In this document: piece after piece, positions 25,168 to 34,365 of the stretch
How the letters are laid out: each line of letters opens with the position of its first letter
How positions within the stretch are numbered: position 1 is the stretch's first letter
Source of the DNA: Branchiostoma floridae
Taxonomy: Eukaryota > Chordata > Leptocardii > Amphioxiformes > Branchiostomatidae
NCBI RefSeq assembly: GCF_000003815.2
Contig: NC_049980.1
Coordinates: forward strand, 9,594,736 to 9,629,100
Direction: 5' to 3'
Length of the DNA: 34,365 nt
The notes under the pieces: model-generated
What the model saw: the letters and a program-made list of their open reading frames with translations, nothing else
What the model was told of the DNA's origin: nothing
Databases searched by the model: none
Made by a program: the position numbers and the translations under genes

Positions 25168-26982
25168 ATGGATCCAAGCCCAGTTGATAAGAACGGCAAG
25201 GAGCCTGTGTCATGCACACCTAATCACAGCCAGAGACATTTCACCTGGGAAGAATGTGACTATCAGGCAGAAAACGTGTGTGATATTCCTGTTCACAGTG
25301 GAATGCAATCTGACAAAGATATGTCTCAATGCGAGATGCCTGAGTATGCCTCAACCCAGAATGGCAGCTTGCAGCAACAAGATAAAGATAGCAAACTTAC
25401 AGATGACAAACCCTACAGATGCCAGAAGTGTGAGTACAGGACTGATGTCAAGTCCAGCCTTACAAAACATCTAAGAATCCATACAGGAGAGAAACCCTAC
25501 AAGTGCCACCAGTGCAGCTATGCAACAATCGGCAGTTTTCAGCTGAAGGAACACTTGAGAAAACATACTGGTGAGAAACCTTACATGTGTGGAGAATGTG
25601 GCTACAGGACAAATTTCAGGTCCAGCCTGACTATACATATAAAGAGTCATACCGGAGAGAAACCCCACAAGTGTAACCTGTGTGACTATACTGCTCTGAG
25701 GAAACACAGTCTGGTCATGCACATGACTAAACACACTGGTGAGAGACGCTATGAGTGCGACGCGTGTGGACATAGAGCATTTACCTTGGCAGCCCTGTCC
25801 AACCATCTAAAGACACATAGTAAAGAAAAGCCCTACAAATGTAACCAATGTGAATATACTACAGCCTTCCGTGCAAACCTGGCTGTACACATGCTTAAAC
25901 ATACTGGTGAGAAACCATACATGTGTGGGGAATGTGACTTCAGGACAGCTTTCAAGACTAACCTGTCTGCGCATGTGAAGATTCATAGAGGAGAAAAACC
26001 TCACAAGTGTAACCTGTGTGACTATGCTGCTCTTAAGAAAGGCAGCCTAGCCTTGCACATGACTAAACACACTGGTGAGAGACACTATAAGTGTGAGACA
26101 TGTGGACATAGAGCATTTACCTCGGCAGCCCTGACCAAACATCTAAAGATACATAGTAAAGACAAGCCCTACAAATGTCACCAATGTGAATATTCGACAG
26201 TCTTAAGTGCTAATCTGGCTCAACACATGATTAAGCACACTGGTGAGAAACCCTACATGTGTGGAGAGTGTGGATTTCGTACAGCTTACCAATCCAACCT
26301 GTCTGTACATATGAAGAGGCATAGAGGAGAAAAACCTCACAAGTGCAACCAGTGTGACTATGCAGCACTAAAGAAAGCCAATCTTAAAGCACACATGCTT
26401 AAACACAATAGTAAAAGATCCTGGAACTGCGAAGTATGTGGATTGAATATGTCTACAAGGACAGCCTTGTTACAACATGTCAAGAAACATAAACAAGAGA
26501 ATCCAGCAGACTATGGCCAAGTTGAGGACAAAGCAATTAAGTCCAGCAGTTACATGGTTGAACCAAATGATAGGAAACTCTCCATGTGTGGTGAGAGTGA
26601 GATGGCCACCACATCATCCCCATCACTTCAAAGTGTAGATGAACCTCAAAAGGGTGATAGTGGTGATTATGCTGCAGTTAACGAAGCCACCCTAAAAACA
26701 CACCTGCAAGAATACAGTAAGGACAAACCCTACCTATGTGATGACCCTGACTTCTTTACATCTGATTCTGACAAGTCTAGTCAGTCCCTTCATGCAGGAG
26801 ACCTTCACTTAAGAGACGATGAAGCAGTAGAAAAGACTGACTTGGACTTGCACATGCTTAAACACACTGAAGAGAAACTCTCCATGTGTGGTGAGAGTGA
26901 GACAGATACCACATCAACCCCATCACTTCAAAATCAAAGTGCAGACAAAACTCATGTTATGATGGTGATTATAGTACTGTAA
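25168..26982 (+). CDS. C2H2 zinc-finger protein, first ORF (13 fingers)
   Basis: The coding exon starts behind the acceptor at 25104. The ATG at 25168 has A at -3 and G at +4, a good Kozak context (the open frame extends 9 codons upstream without an ATG). The 604-residue product has an N-terminal degenerate finger and 13 C2H2 fingers (C-x2-C-x12-H-x3-H). The aromatic sits at the second position after the second cysteine (CDYAA, CGHRA, CEYTT), the style seen in CTCF, REST and ZFP64. A Ser/Asp/Glu-rich tail with two decayed fingers (LCDDPDFFTSDSD) follows. Linkers are mostly TGEKP-like. Predicted role: nuclear DNA binding; target unknown. The ORF ends at a frameshift (…THVMMVIIVL, stop). The next ORF continues the same array, so the two probably derive from one gene. 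Confidence 0.88.
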   Translation: MDPSPVDKNGKEPVSCTPNHSQRHFTWEECDYQAENVCDIPVHSGMQSDKDMSQCEMPEYASTQNGSLQQQDKDSKLTDDKPYRCQKCEYRTDVKSSLTKHLRIHTGEKPYKCHQCSYATIGSFQLKEHLRKHTGEKPYMCGECGYRTNFRSSLTIHIKSHTGEKPHKCNLCDYTALRKHSLVMHMTKHTGERRYECDACGHRAFTLAALSNHLKTHSKEKPYKCNQCEYTTAFRANLAVHMLKHTGEKPYMCGECDFRTAFKTNLSAHVKIHRGEKPHKCNLCDYAALKKGSLALHMTKHTGERHYKCETCGHRAFTSAALTKHLKIHSKDKPYKCHQCEYSTVLSANLAQHMIKHTGEKPYMCGECGFRTAYQSNLSVHMKRHRGEKPHKCNQCDYAALKKANLKAHMLKHNSKRSWNCEVCGLNMSTRTALLQHVKKHKQENPADYGQVEDKAIKSSSYMVEPNDRKLSMCGESEMATTSSPSLQSVDEPQKGDSGDYAAVNEATLKTHLQEYSKDKPYLCDDPDFFTSDSDKSSQSLHAGDLHLRDDEAVEKTDLDLHMLKHTEEKLSMCGESETDTTSTPSLQNQSADKTHVMMVIIVL

Positions 26983-29627
26983 CAGGTAAAGAAGTCAAAC
27001 TAGAGTCACACTTGCAAGGATACAACGGTGAGAAAGCCTACCTGTGTGATGACCCTGACTTCTCTACATCTGATTCTGACAAATCTAGTCAGTCCCGTCA
27101 TGCAGGAGACCCTCACAAGTGTGGCTATACTGCAGTAGAAAAAGCTGACTTGGACTTGCACATGGTTAAACACACTTGTGAAAAAGCTACCACATCTTCC
27201 CCATACCTTCAAAGTGTATATGAACCACACCTGTGTGATGATGTTGATTATGCTACAGATAAAGAAGCCACCCTACAGTCACACTTGAAAGGATACAATA
27301 GTGAGAAAGCCTACCTGTTTGATGACCCTGACTTCTCTACATCTGACAAGTCTATTCACTCCCTACATACAGAAGACTCTCACAAGTGTCGCCTGTGTGA
27401 CTATGCTGCAGTGGAAAAAGCTGACTTTGCCTTGCACATGATTAAGCACACCGGTGAGGAAAGCAACTTGTCTCAAGCATGCAGATATGGGGAAGCCCTG
27501 TCAAAACATCTAGTACAGAATGATGAAGAGCTGTGCAAATGCGACCTATGTGAATATTCTGCAGTCTATAAAGATAGTCTGGAGAAGCACATGCTTATTC
27601 ACACTAATGAGAAGCCCTACATGTGTGGAGACTGTGACTTCAGGACAGCTTCCAGGGCCAACCTGTCTGCACATATGAAGATTCATACAGGAGAGAAACC
27701 TCACAAGTGTAACCTGTGTGACTATACTGCTCTGAGGAAACACAGCCTGGTCATGCACATGACTAAACACACTGGTGAGAGACGCTATGAGTGTGACACG
27801 TGTGGACATAGAGCATTTACCTCGGCAGCACTGTCCAAACATCAAAAGATACATAGTAAAGACAAGCCCTACAAATGTGACCAATGTGAATATTCGACAG
27901 TCTTAAGTGCTAATCTGGCTCAACACATGATTAAGCACACTGGTGAGAAACCCTACATGTGTAGTGAGTGTGGATTTTGTACAGCTTACCAATCCAACCT
28001 GTCTGCACATATGAAGAGGCATAGAGGAGAAAAACCTCACAAGTGTAACATGTGTGACTATGCTGCTCTTAAGAAAGGCAGCTTAGACTTGCACATGACT
28101 AAACACACTGGTGAGAGACACTATGAATGTGACACGTGTGGACATAGAGCATTTACTTCGGCAGACCTTTCAAAACATCTAAAGATACATAGTAAAGACA
28201 AGCCCTACAAATGTGACCAATGTGAATATACAACAGTGTTACGTGCAAGCCTGGCTGAACACATGCTTAAACACACTGGTGAGAAACCCTACATGTGTAG
28301 TGAGTGTGGATTTTGTACAGCTTACCAATCCAACATGTCTGCACATATGAAGAGGCATAGAGGAGAAAAACCTCACAAGTGTAACCAGTGTGACTATGCT
28401 GCTCTTAAGAAAGGCAATCTTAAAGCACACATGCTTAAACACAATAGTGGAAGATCCTGGAACTGTGAAGTATGTGGATTGAATATGTCTACAAGGACAG
28501 CCTTGTTACAACATCTCAAGAAACATAAAGAAGAGAACCCAGCAGACTATGGCCAATTTGAGGACAAAGCAAGTAAGTCCAGCAGTTACATGGATGAACC
28601 AAATGATAAGAAACTCTCCTTGGCTGGTGAGAGTGAGACGGCTACCATGTCTTCCCCATCACTTCAAAGTGTGGACAAATCTCATGACTGTGATGATGAT
28701 GATTATGCTACAATTGAAGAATCCAACTTAGAGTCACTTTTGCACGAAAACAGTAGTGACAAAGACCAACATCTAGTACACACTGATGAAGGGCTTTACA
28801 GATGCGCCCAGTGTGAATATGTTGCTGTATATAAAAGTAGACTGGACAAGCACATGCTTACACACACTGGTGAGAAACCCTACATGTGTGGAGAGTGCGG
28901 ATTCCGTACACTTTACAAGTCCAGTCTGACTGAACATATGAAGAGGCATATTGGAGAAAAACCTCACAAGTGTAACCTGTGTGACTATGCTTCTCTGCGG
29001 AAGGCCCATCTGGACTTACACATGGCAAAACACAGTGGTGAGAAACCCTACTCATGTGAGGTATGTGGATATAGAGCATCTTCTAGGCAGTACATTGTAG
29101 AACACGTGAAAATACACAGCAAAGAAAAGCCACACAAATGTGACCAATGTGAATATACTGCAGTCTGTAAAAGTAGTCTTCGCAGTCACATGCGAAAACA
29201 CACTGATGAAAAACCCTACATGTGTGGACATTGTGACTTCAGGACAAAGTTCAAGTCCAACCTGTCTACACATATGAAGAGGCATATAGGAGACAAACCT
29301 CACAAGTGTAACCAGTGTGACTTTGCTGCTGTACAGAAAGCCCACCTGGACTTACATATGGCAAAACACGGTGAGAAACCCTATTCGTGTGAGATATGTG
29401 GATATAGAGCATATTCTAGGCTGTACATATCGCGGCATGTGAAAATACACAGGAAGGAAAAGCCACACAAATGTGACCAATGTGAATATGCTGCAGTCTG
29501 TAAGAGTAATCTTCGCAGTCACATGCTTAAACACACTGGGGAGAAACCCTACATGTGTGGAGAATGTGGCTACAGGACAAATTTCAGGTCCAACCTGGCT
29601 ACACATATGAAGAGACATACAGTATAA
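26983..29627 (+). CDS. C2H2 zinc-finger protein, second ORF (23 fingers), downstream of a frameshift
   Basis: The open frame (no convincing ATG; in-frame from before 26952) encodes degenerate fingers, then 23 intact C2H2 fingers in two blocks (13 and 10) joined by a Ser/Asp-rich spacer. Fingers 4 to 13 repeat fingers 4 to 13 of the first ORF at a constant offset of 2,036 bp without indels. The product would end KRHTV at 29627. Either the single-base sequence needs checking, the gene is broken into a 13-finger form, or this part is expressed from an internal start. If the frame is continuous, the protein would hold 36 fingers and about 1,490 residues. Nuclear DNA-binding role assumed from the family. 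Confidence 0.72.
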
Positions 29628-30121
29628 GAGACATGCCTTACAGATGTGACCAGTGTAACTGATGGTGCTCGACAGAATGCTCACCGGGACTTACACATCG
29701 CAAAACAATGTGGACATAGAACTTCTCCCTCAGTAAGCCTTGCAAAATATGTCGAGATACAAAGTAAAGAAAGGTGATGTGACCAATGTGAGTTTGCTAC
29801 AGTGCAAACCTGACTCACCAATTGCTCAAACACACTGGCAAGAAACCCCTACATGTGTAGAGAGTGTGAATTTTGTACCAAGCTCTGCCTATCAAGTCCA
29901 ACTGTGGCAAATGGACAGGAAAAAACATGTGTAGCCAGTGTGACTTCCTGCACATGCTAGACACTGGTAAAAGGTCCTGGAAGTAAGAAATATGCAGACT
30001 AGATACTTGTTAGTGCCATTTTCAGCATATAGGAGGAAACAAACTCACAAGTGTGACTATGTTGCTCAGAAGACAGCTCAACTGGACGTATGCATGTGCC
30101 AGCACAATAGTGACAGACCCT
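29628..30121 (+). pseudogene. decayed C2H2 fingers downstream of the stop (in the 3' UTR)
   Basis: Past the stop, finger pieces remain readable in shifting frames: PYRCDQCN, CGHRTSPSVSLAKYV, CDQCEFATVQT, YMCRECEFCTKLCLS, CSQCDF, GKRSWK and HKCDYVAQKTAQLD. They keep the same finger-class order as the live array (EY, GHRA, EF, MC-EC). The array was once longer and has eroded. Confidence 0.8.
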
Positions 30122-31240
30122 AAGTACATGTACATGCCCATGTGGATATGTACAGGTCAACAGCCTATTGAGAATGGCATCTCAAAGAAAACATGAGTAA
30201 ACAATTGAAAATAGACCATATAATAGTTGATAGTAGATGCAAAGGAGTGAAAGACTTTCAAAGATGTTATTTAGTAAGATGCCATCTTCATTAAAGCATG
30301 CAGTATTCTGGACTCAATATGACTACTCCATGATGAGAAAAGTGTATGTGATAACTTTGCTTGCTGTATGTTTGTTTCATTGCAATTTAACCAGTAAAAA
30401 ATGCAGGTAAAATATATTCCTTACATAGGATTATAATGAGGTGGAACTGGGATGAGAGTAACATTTTAGATCCTTTGAAGTAAAAATGTATGTCCTCAAC
30501 AATGCATAGATACAGAGAAGGGGGGGGGGGTATTTAAGAGCATTGTAGACACTCAAAATGCATTGTTCTTTAGGGTTGTGGATATGACTCCAATACTATC
30601 TCTCAGGAATAATAAGACGTACTGGTGTATTGAGGCAACAGGCAAAAGAGATAGATAGTATTACAGTTATAACAGAATTTTTGGAGTTAATGACACTATT
30701 GTGAGCACAAATATAACGTGTTAGTACATGTATTGTTAACCATTGATACAAGTACCTCAACTAAAACTCGATTGACCTATTAACTATTTATGCCTATTTA
30801 TTGTTCTCTGCCACATTAGGATGGCATACTTAACTTATTAATCAAAACTAACACTATTTAAGTTATAACCTACTTTTACAATTGACTTCTCATATGTTAC
30901 CATATTGTCAATTAATACCAATCTATTACAATAAAATCTTGGGAATTTTTCCAAGCTCATACTGACCATGAGATGATGTTTGATTGTTTATTCTTCTCAG
31001 TGGCCAAATTGTGGCCCTGTCAGGCCTCTGTGTTTATTTGAATTTTCCACTTCTTTCTGACATTGTGTTTTTGTAACTTCGTCTAGATCATGCTCACGTA
31101 CACTTACCTTTTGGCGACGCCTCAGGGGCGACCCAAATGGTATATTATTGTGTTCGGTCTGAAGAAATTACACCGGCAATTGAACTCGGATCAATGGAAG
31201 GATCGAAAGTTTTAGACATATGAACTGTTCAAGAAGGTTC
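30122..31240. other. 3' UTR and intergenic; poly(A) signal of the zinc-finger gene
   Basis: AATAAA at 30930-30935 is the best poly(A) signal for the + strand gene. A poly-G run lies at 30521-30530. No gene is recognised. The next gene is convergent. Confidence 0.45.
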
Positions 31241-31578
31241 TTTATTTTTATTTGTGTTCTTCCGACATCATGCCCATTTAAAAATAATACAAAACAACAA
31301 CAAACAAACAATACATTATTACAGACCTATTGTGTGGGCTATTGAATAGAATAGAATATCCTTGTACTGCTCCCATTCTATGTAAACCTTGACTCCGTAG
31401 ACGAAACTGAATAGTCGATGGGCCCATCGTAAGCAGCTGTCGAATTAAGCAAGCTTTAGAGCATTTTAAACGCATTGGATTTGCAGAGACGGTATGTTAC
31501 AATATGAACAGGACGAGCAAGCCGAGTATGTACATACATGGGTATTACAAATGAGATATTGCAATTGTTAACGAGAAG
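31241..31578 (-). other. 3' UTR of the ROCO gene with poly(A) signal
   Basis: TTTATT at 31241-31246 is AATAAA on the - strand, about 330 bp past the stop at 31579. No coding content. Confidence 0.45.
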
Positions 31579-31963
31579 CTAATCCAGCTCAATGCTCATT
31601 GGGTCCAATGGATCAACAACGTCATTGCTTGTATCAGCCTCTACGTCGGAGTTCTCAACACCTTCCATGTCCTGTCCGTCCCCTTGTGTTCTTACACTGA
31701 CAAACGACCCGTCACCCGCCGTGACCACAGTATTATCATCGCCTTCAACTACAGTTAAAGTTGGTGACATCGGTTCAGCACTTTGCTCTTCGGTTTCCAT
31801 TGCCGTGAATACTTCTTCCTGCCATTCGTGTATGCCTGCACCGCTGTCGTCATCAGCAGCACTGGACACGCCGGATCCGGACATGATGACGCGAGAGCCA
31901 TGCTTTGCCGAAGTACAGCGTCATTGGCTCTCCAGTTGGCAGCCACGCCTCTTTGGGCATTTC
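31579..31963 (-). CDS. ROCO terminal exon, two possible reading frames
   Basis: An acceptor at 31964 ('atcttcaaag') gives EMPKEAWLPTGEPMTLYFGK and a stop at 31853. A second, weaker acceptor at 31903 ('cttcggcaaag') enters another frame, HGSRVIMSGSGVSSAADDDS, running to DPMSIELD and TAG at 31579, an acidic tail of 107 residues. Both are phase-0 compatible. The second frame looks coding (acidic, low complexity, long) but is blocked upstream by a TGA. Confidence 0.5.
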
Positions 31964-34148
31964 CTTTGAAGATAAAACGGTTTTGTAATGTTTCAAATTA
32001 AAAGACGATATGTACTTTTGTCGCTTAACTTTAGTCAGATTACTAGCTGGTAAAAAGGCATTTGACTTTTGTTTAAATATTATGTACATTATATGATAGT
32101 ATCTTTTCTTGCACAGTTGTAAAGGTTGTTTTACGTATATATACCAAGCCTCGTTGCATATGCGAACGTTGTATAAGTAAATTTTCTTCAGTTAAGATTG
32201 GAATATCAGATTAACCGTTGGCTCACTTGTGTCAGAAGGCTTGGGAAGACGAATTCCTTGCCATTGTAGGAATGGCAAAGTTGGAATCTTTGCAGCAAGG
32301 TGATGACCAGCTCAGGATCTGACTTGTCCTCGAATACTCGGTAGATCTCATCTCTCGTTACAAGATCGTCTGCAGTTCTTCTTAGTCGCTCGACGAAGTT
32401 CTCAGGTGCAAGTGTCGGGCCGAAGACGTCTTTGCCCAGCCAAGAAGGCTTCAGGATGACGATGCTGTCGGACCTTGAGGCACTCTTACGAACCATAATG
32501 ATCTTAAAGAAACAAGTAAGATATCTAAAAATGAACCCTGTTGCACGCTTTGACAGTAGGTAGTTTTGCGCTTCGTTTTGTTTTCTTCTATGATACTGTA
32601 TCTATTTGACTTACATATACAAAACTGGTGCACAGATATATATATTTGTATAACTAAATACTGGAAAATCTTGAGTTACAAGTAGAAGCTCTTTGATGTT
32701 GTTAAAATGCTGCAAATATTTTATACTAACTTGCGATAGCAGAGAGTTCAAACGTTAAAAGGGAAAAGATCATTTGTGAAATGTTGTTGGTTGACCTCAT
32801 TGTAACATTTATATATCACTTAACCAGGTACAGTTACGTTGGGAATATCATTACCTCCGCCTGATCGTGAAGATGCTCCGTTGACTTCTGCAGAAAGTTC
32901 TCTTCTACAGCAGGGTTGAACTCCTTCACGGCGCGTCTGTAGGTGTCCCAGTCCATCACAGGGCCTTTGGGACTGCATCTACTTTTGCACCACTCTGGCA
33001 CACACTTGATGATCTCAGCACACAACTTGGGCATGTCTTGCTGCTTCTGTACACAATTATATACAGAACGGTGTTTTAGCTGCAATGCACATTGTCGTTA
33101 TCATGGAAGCTGATCTATGTTGGTAGTAATCATAGTACAATGCTAAACTTTCTTCCAACACAAAAGTATATACGGATCACGATCAAGAAGTTTATAACGC
33201 CCACCGTCTCTCTTCAGTGGGCGTAATAAACTTCCTGGCACGTTTGACCAATTGCTGGCACGTATACGCAAGATCACGTATTGATAAGATCGCGTGTCTG
33301 TAACTCTCGCGAGTTTACATTCTGAAGTGATTGGTCATCAGTATTGATCCTGAAGAAGGTGACAGTGGTCGTTGAATTTGATCCGTGTACACTGTTGTGT
33401 TGGAAGAAAGTTTAGCAATACACGTTTTTGATCAACTATCAAAGCGTCGGTGGTAACATCATGTTACAGAACATCAACGAAGCTTAAAACCAGTGAACCT
33501 ATATGATTATGTTTTCTAATTCAAGAAAAAGGAGGTTAGGACTCACTCGCAGCAGAGCCTCGTGGAAATTGTGGAGACACTTTTTCAGCTGCGTCATTTC
33601 AGAAGTTTGGGACCTCCGACAGTCCATGACGATGACCTGATCAGCTATGTTCAGGTGGGTCCTAAACATGCCGCTCATCTCCCTGAGAATGGTCTCAGCC
33701 CTTCTCCTGCCTGTAGAAAGTAAAATTCGTCTATATCCATAAAGGTAAAAATTGATAGAGATCAAGAAAATATATTTCCCTGACTTCTATTCCTTACCGA
33801 AGTAAGATACTTGAATTGTAAACAAATGACTGCCAAATAGCTCTACAAACTAATCTCAAGGTAGATCATACGGTAGCATAAGATGGTAAAAAAAGCTAGC
33901 AAGAGAGTGTAGCCGACCTAGAAGTGTGGTTTGGCTACCGGGGGTCCAAGCAGATCCCGCGTTAGCATAAGATAGTATCAAAAGCAGGCAAAGGAGTGTA
34001 CCCTGCTTAGAAATATGCATTCGCCTGGAGATTACTACAAACCTTCCTTGTCCGTAAGCATGTCACCGTGAGTTGCCACGAGAACTACGTCCGGGCGGTT
34101 GGTAGGGTCCGCATTGCAGGCTTTGATGCTGCACAGCCACTGGTGGAC
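31579..34148 (-). CDS. ROCO-family GTPase (ROC-COR), 3' part, at least five exons
   Basis: Exons 34043-34148, 33547-33710, 32855-33046, 32227-32502 and a terminal exon join in one frame. The first two give the end of a Ras-like ROC domain: VHQWLCSI, then RPDVVLVATHGDM, with THGD in the G4 (NKxD-like) place, and VIVMDCRRS near G5. The next two give the COR domain: MPKLCAEI, VPEWCK, LHDQAE|IIM, SIVILKPSWLGKDVFGP, LLQRFQLCHS and FVFPSLL. The best family match by eye is the MFHAS1-like group of ROCO proteins, large cytosolic scaffolding GTPases usually with leucine-rich repeats upstream. The P-loop, and any repeats or death domain, would lie beyond 34365. The C-terminus is uncertain (see the terminal exon). 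Confidence 0.78.
32227..32502 (-). CDS. ROCO exon: COR domain, second part
   Basis: Acceptor 'tgtttctttaag', donor CAA|gtgagc, phase 0 to 0, 92 codons. Reads SIVILKPSWLGKDVFGPTLA, then VTRDEIYRVFED, PELVITLLQRFQLCHS and KEFVFPSLLTQ. These are the hallmark COR motifs (ILxPxWL, LLxxFxLC, FPSLL). Confidence 0.9.
32503..32854 (-). other. ROCO intron, nothing recognised
   Basis: AT-rich sequence between the two COR exons, without repeats or ORFs of note. Confidence 0.5.
32855..33046 (-). CDS. ROCO exon: COR domain, first part
   Basis: Acceptor 'aattgtgtacag', donor GAG|gtaatg, phase 0 to 0, 64 codons. Reads KQQDMPKLCAEIIKCVPEWC, then MDWDTYRRAVKEFNPAVEEN and FLQKSTEHLHDQAE. 'LH-x2-GE'-like endings are standard in COR. 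Confidence 0.85.
33140..33418. mobile_element. MITE with perfect 22-bp terminal inverted repeats
   Basis: Positions 33141-33162 are the exact reverse complement of 33396-33417 (starting tgctaaactttcttcc). TACA flanks both sides (33136-33139 and 33419-33422) as a likely target-site duplication if one more base is counted in each end. Inside is a second stem, 'cgcccac' against 'gtgggcg', within 'agtttat/ataaact'. No coding content. Confidence 0.82.
33547..33710 (-). CDS. ROCO exon: ROC to COR linker
   Basis: Acceptor 'ctttctacag', donor CGA|gtgagt, phase 1 to 0, 54 full codons. Reads RRRAETILREMSGMFR, then ADQVIVMDCRRSQTSEM and LKKCLHNFHEALLR, the end of the Ras-like domain. Confidence 0.82.
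33872..34020. repeat. two diverged ~60-bp copies, 90 bp apart, in a ROCO intron
   Basis: 'gtagcataagatggta' with 'gagagtgtagccgacctaga' at 33872-33930 resembles 'ttagcataagatagta' with 'ggagtgtaccctgcttaga' at 33962-34020. Confidence 0.6.
34043..34148 (-). CDS. ROCO exon: ROC domain G4 region
   Basis: Acceptor 'tgctttccgaag', donor G|gtttgt, phase 0 to 1. Reads VHQWLCSIKACNADPTNRPD and VVLVATHGDMLTDKE. The 'PDVVLVATHGD' strand-and-G4 signature is typical of ROC domains. Confidence 0.82.
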
Positions 34149-34365
34149 CTTCGGAAAGCAAACATACATGTACATCAAAAGTTTCCAGAACATGTAAGTT
34201 TTGGATGTATTGCAGCCCGCTTTGGGCTTGCCTTTAGCAACATACTGCATTTGAATTTTTCAAGTGGTCGAGGTCCTGACAGATACAAACACATCAATGA
34301 ACGTTTCATAGGTAATAAACCAACGATAGTGATTTACAGAATTTTAAGAATATACACGTCTACGA
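34149..34365 (-). other. ROCO upstream intron, no exon seen
   Basis: No recognisable exon on either strand. The earlier ROC exon(s) with the P-loop lie beyond the window. Confidence 0.4.

Noticed and set aside
26932-26981. Programmed -1 ribosomal frameshift joining the two zinc-finger ORFs
   Set aside because: No X-XXY-YYZ slippery heptamer lies in the overlap. A 4-base deletion relative to the paralogous spacer explains the shift more simply.
25471-29684. Many minus-strand ORFs rich in Ser/Thr/Val and repeated HVGFLTSVFKHV-like motifs
   Set aside because: They are the antisense shadow of the zinc-finger array.

Overview
The window reads as animal nuclear DNA, most likely from a lancelet (cephalochordate, Branchiostoma-like). 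The reasons are GT-AG introns, exon-shuffled extracellular modules bounded by phase-1 introns, a large C2H2 zinc-finger gene, a ROCO-family GTPase, and many small transposon-like repeats in the introns. The species call is an inference; no search was possible.

Region 1 (1-1970) holds (TA)n microsatellites, a dispersed repeat and the 3' end of a LINE-like retrotransposon. Region 2 (1972-21017, + strand) is the main object: 22 exons that join in a single open frame of about 1,176 residues. The 5' end is missing. The order is CUB, LDLa, Frizzled CRD, CUB, LDLa, Frizzled CRD, Kringle, Sushi, then a full-size Cys-loop (nicotinic-type) receptor subunit with ligand-binding-domain fold, Cys-loop, TM1-TM4 and a stop codon. 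I know of no described receptor with this architecture. The extracellular modules are the same kinds that in other animals sit on separate proteins that cluster or traffic ionotropic receptors: CUB/LDLa in LEV-10 and NETO, Sushi in LEV-9, Fz plus Kringle in ROR/CAM-1, Fz in MuSK. The intron after the TM1 exon also carries five further tandem copies of the TM1-coding segment, each still open and each followed by a donor-like GTTAG.

Region 3 (21018-25104) is the 3' UTR and an intergenic stretch with a possible non-coding first exon near 23,430-23,532. Region 4 (25105-30121, + strand) is a C2H2 zinc-finger gene with 13 fingers in one ORF and 23 in the next. The two ORFs are separated by what looks like a 4-base deletion frameshift inside a 2,036-bp tandem duplication. 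Decayed relic fingers follow the stop codon. Region 5 (34365 down to about 31241, - strand) is the 3' part of a ROCO (ROC-COR) GTPase gene, with a G4-like THGD motif, a COR domain, and two possible C-terminal reading frames. It is convergent with the zinc-finger gene.

The introns carry several short palindromic MITE-like families, an 18-bp minisatellite, a diverged 150-bp satellite and a tRNA-like SINE. Gene models here come from reading splice sites, phase and domain signatures by eye. Transcript data would be needed to fix the exon edges.
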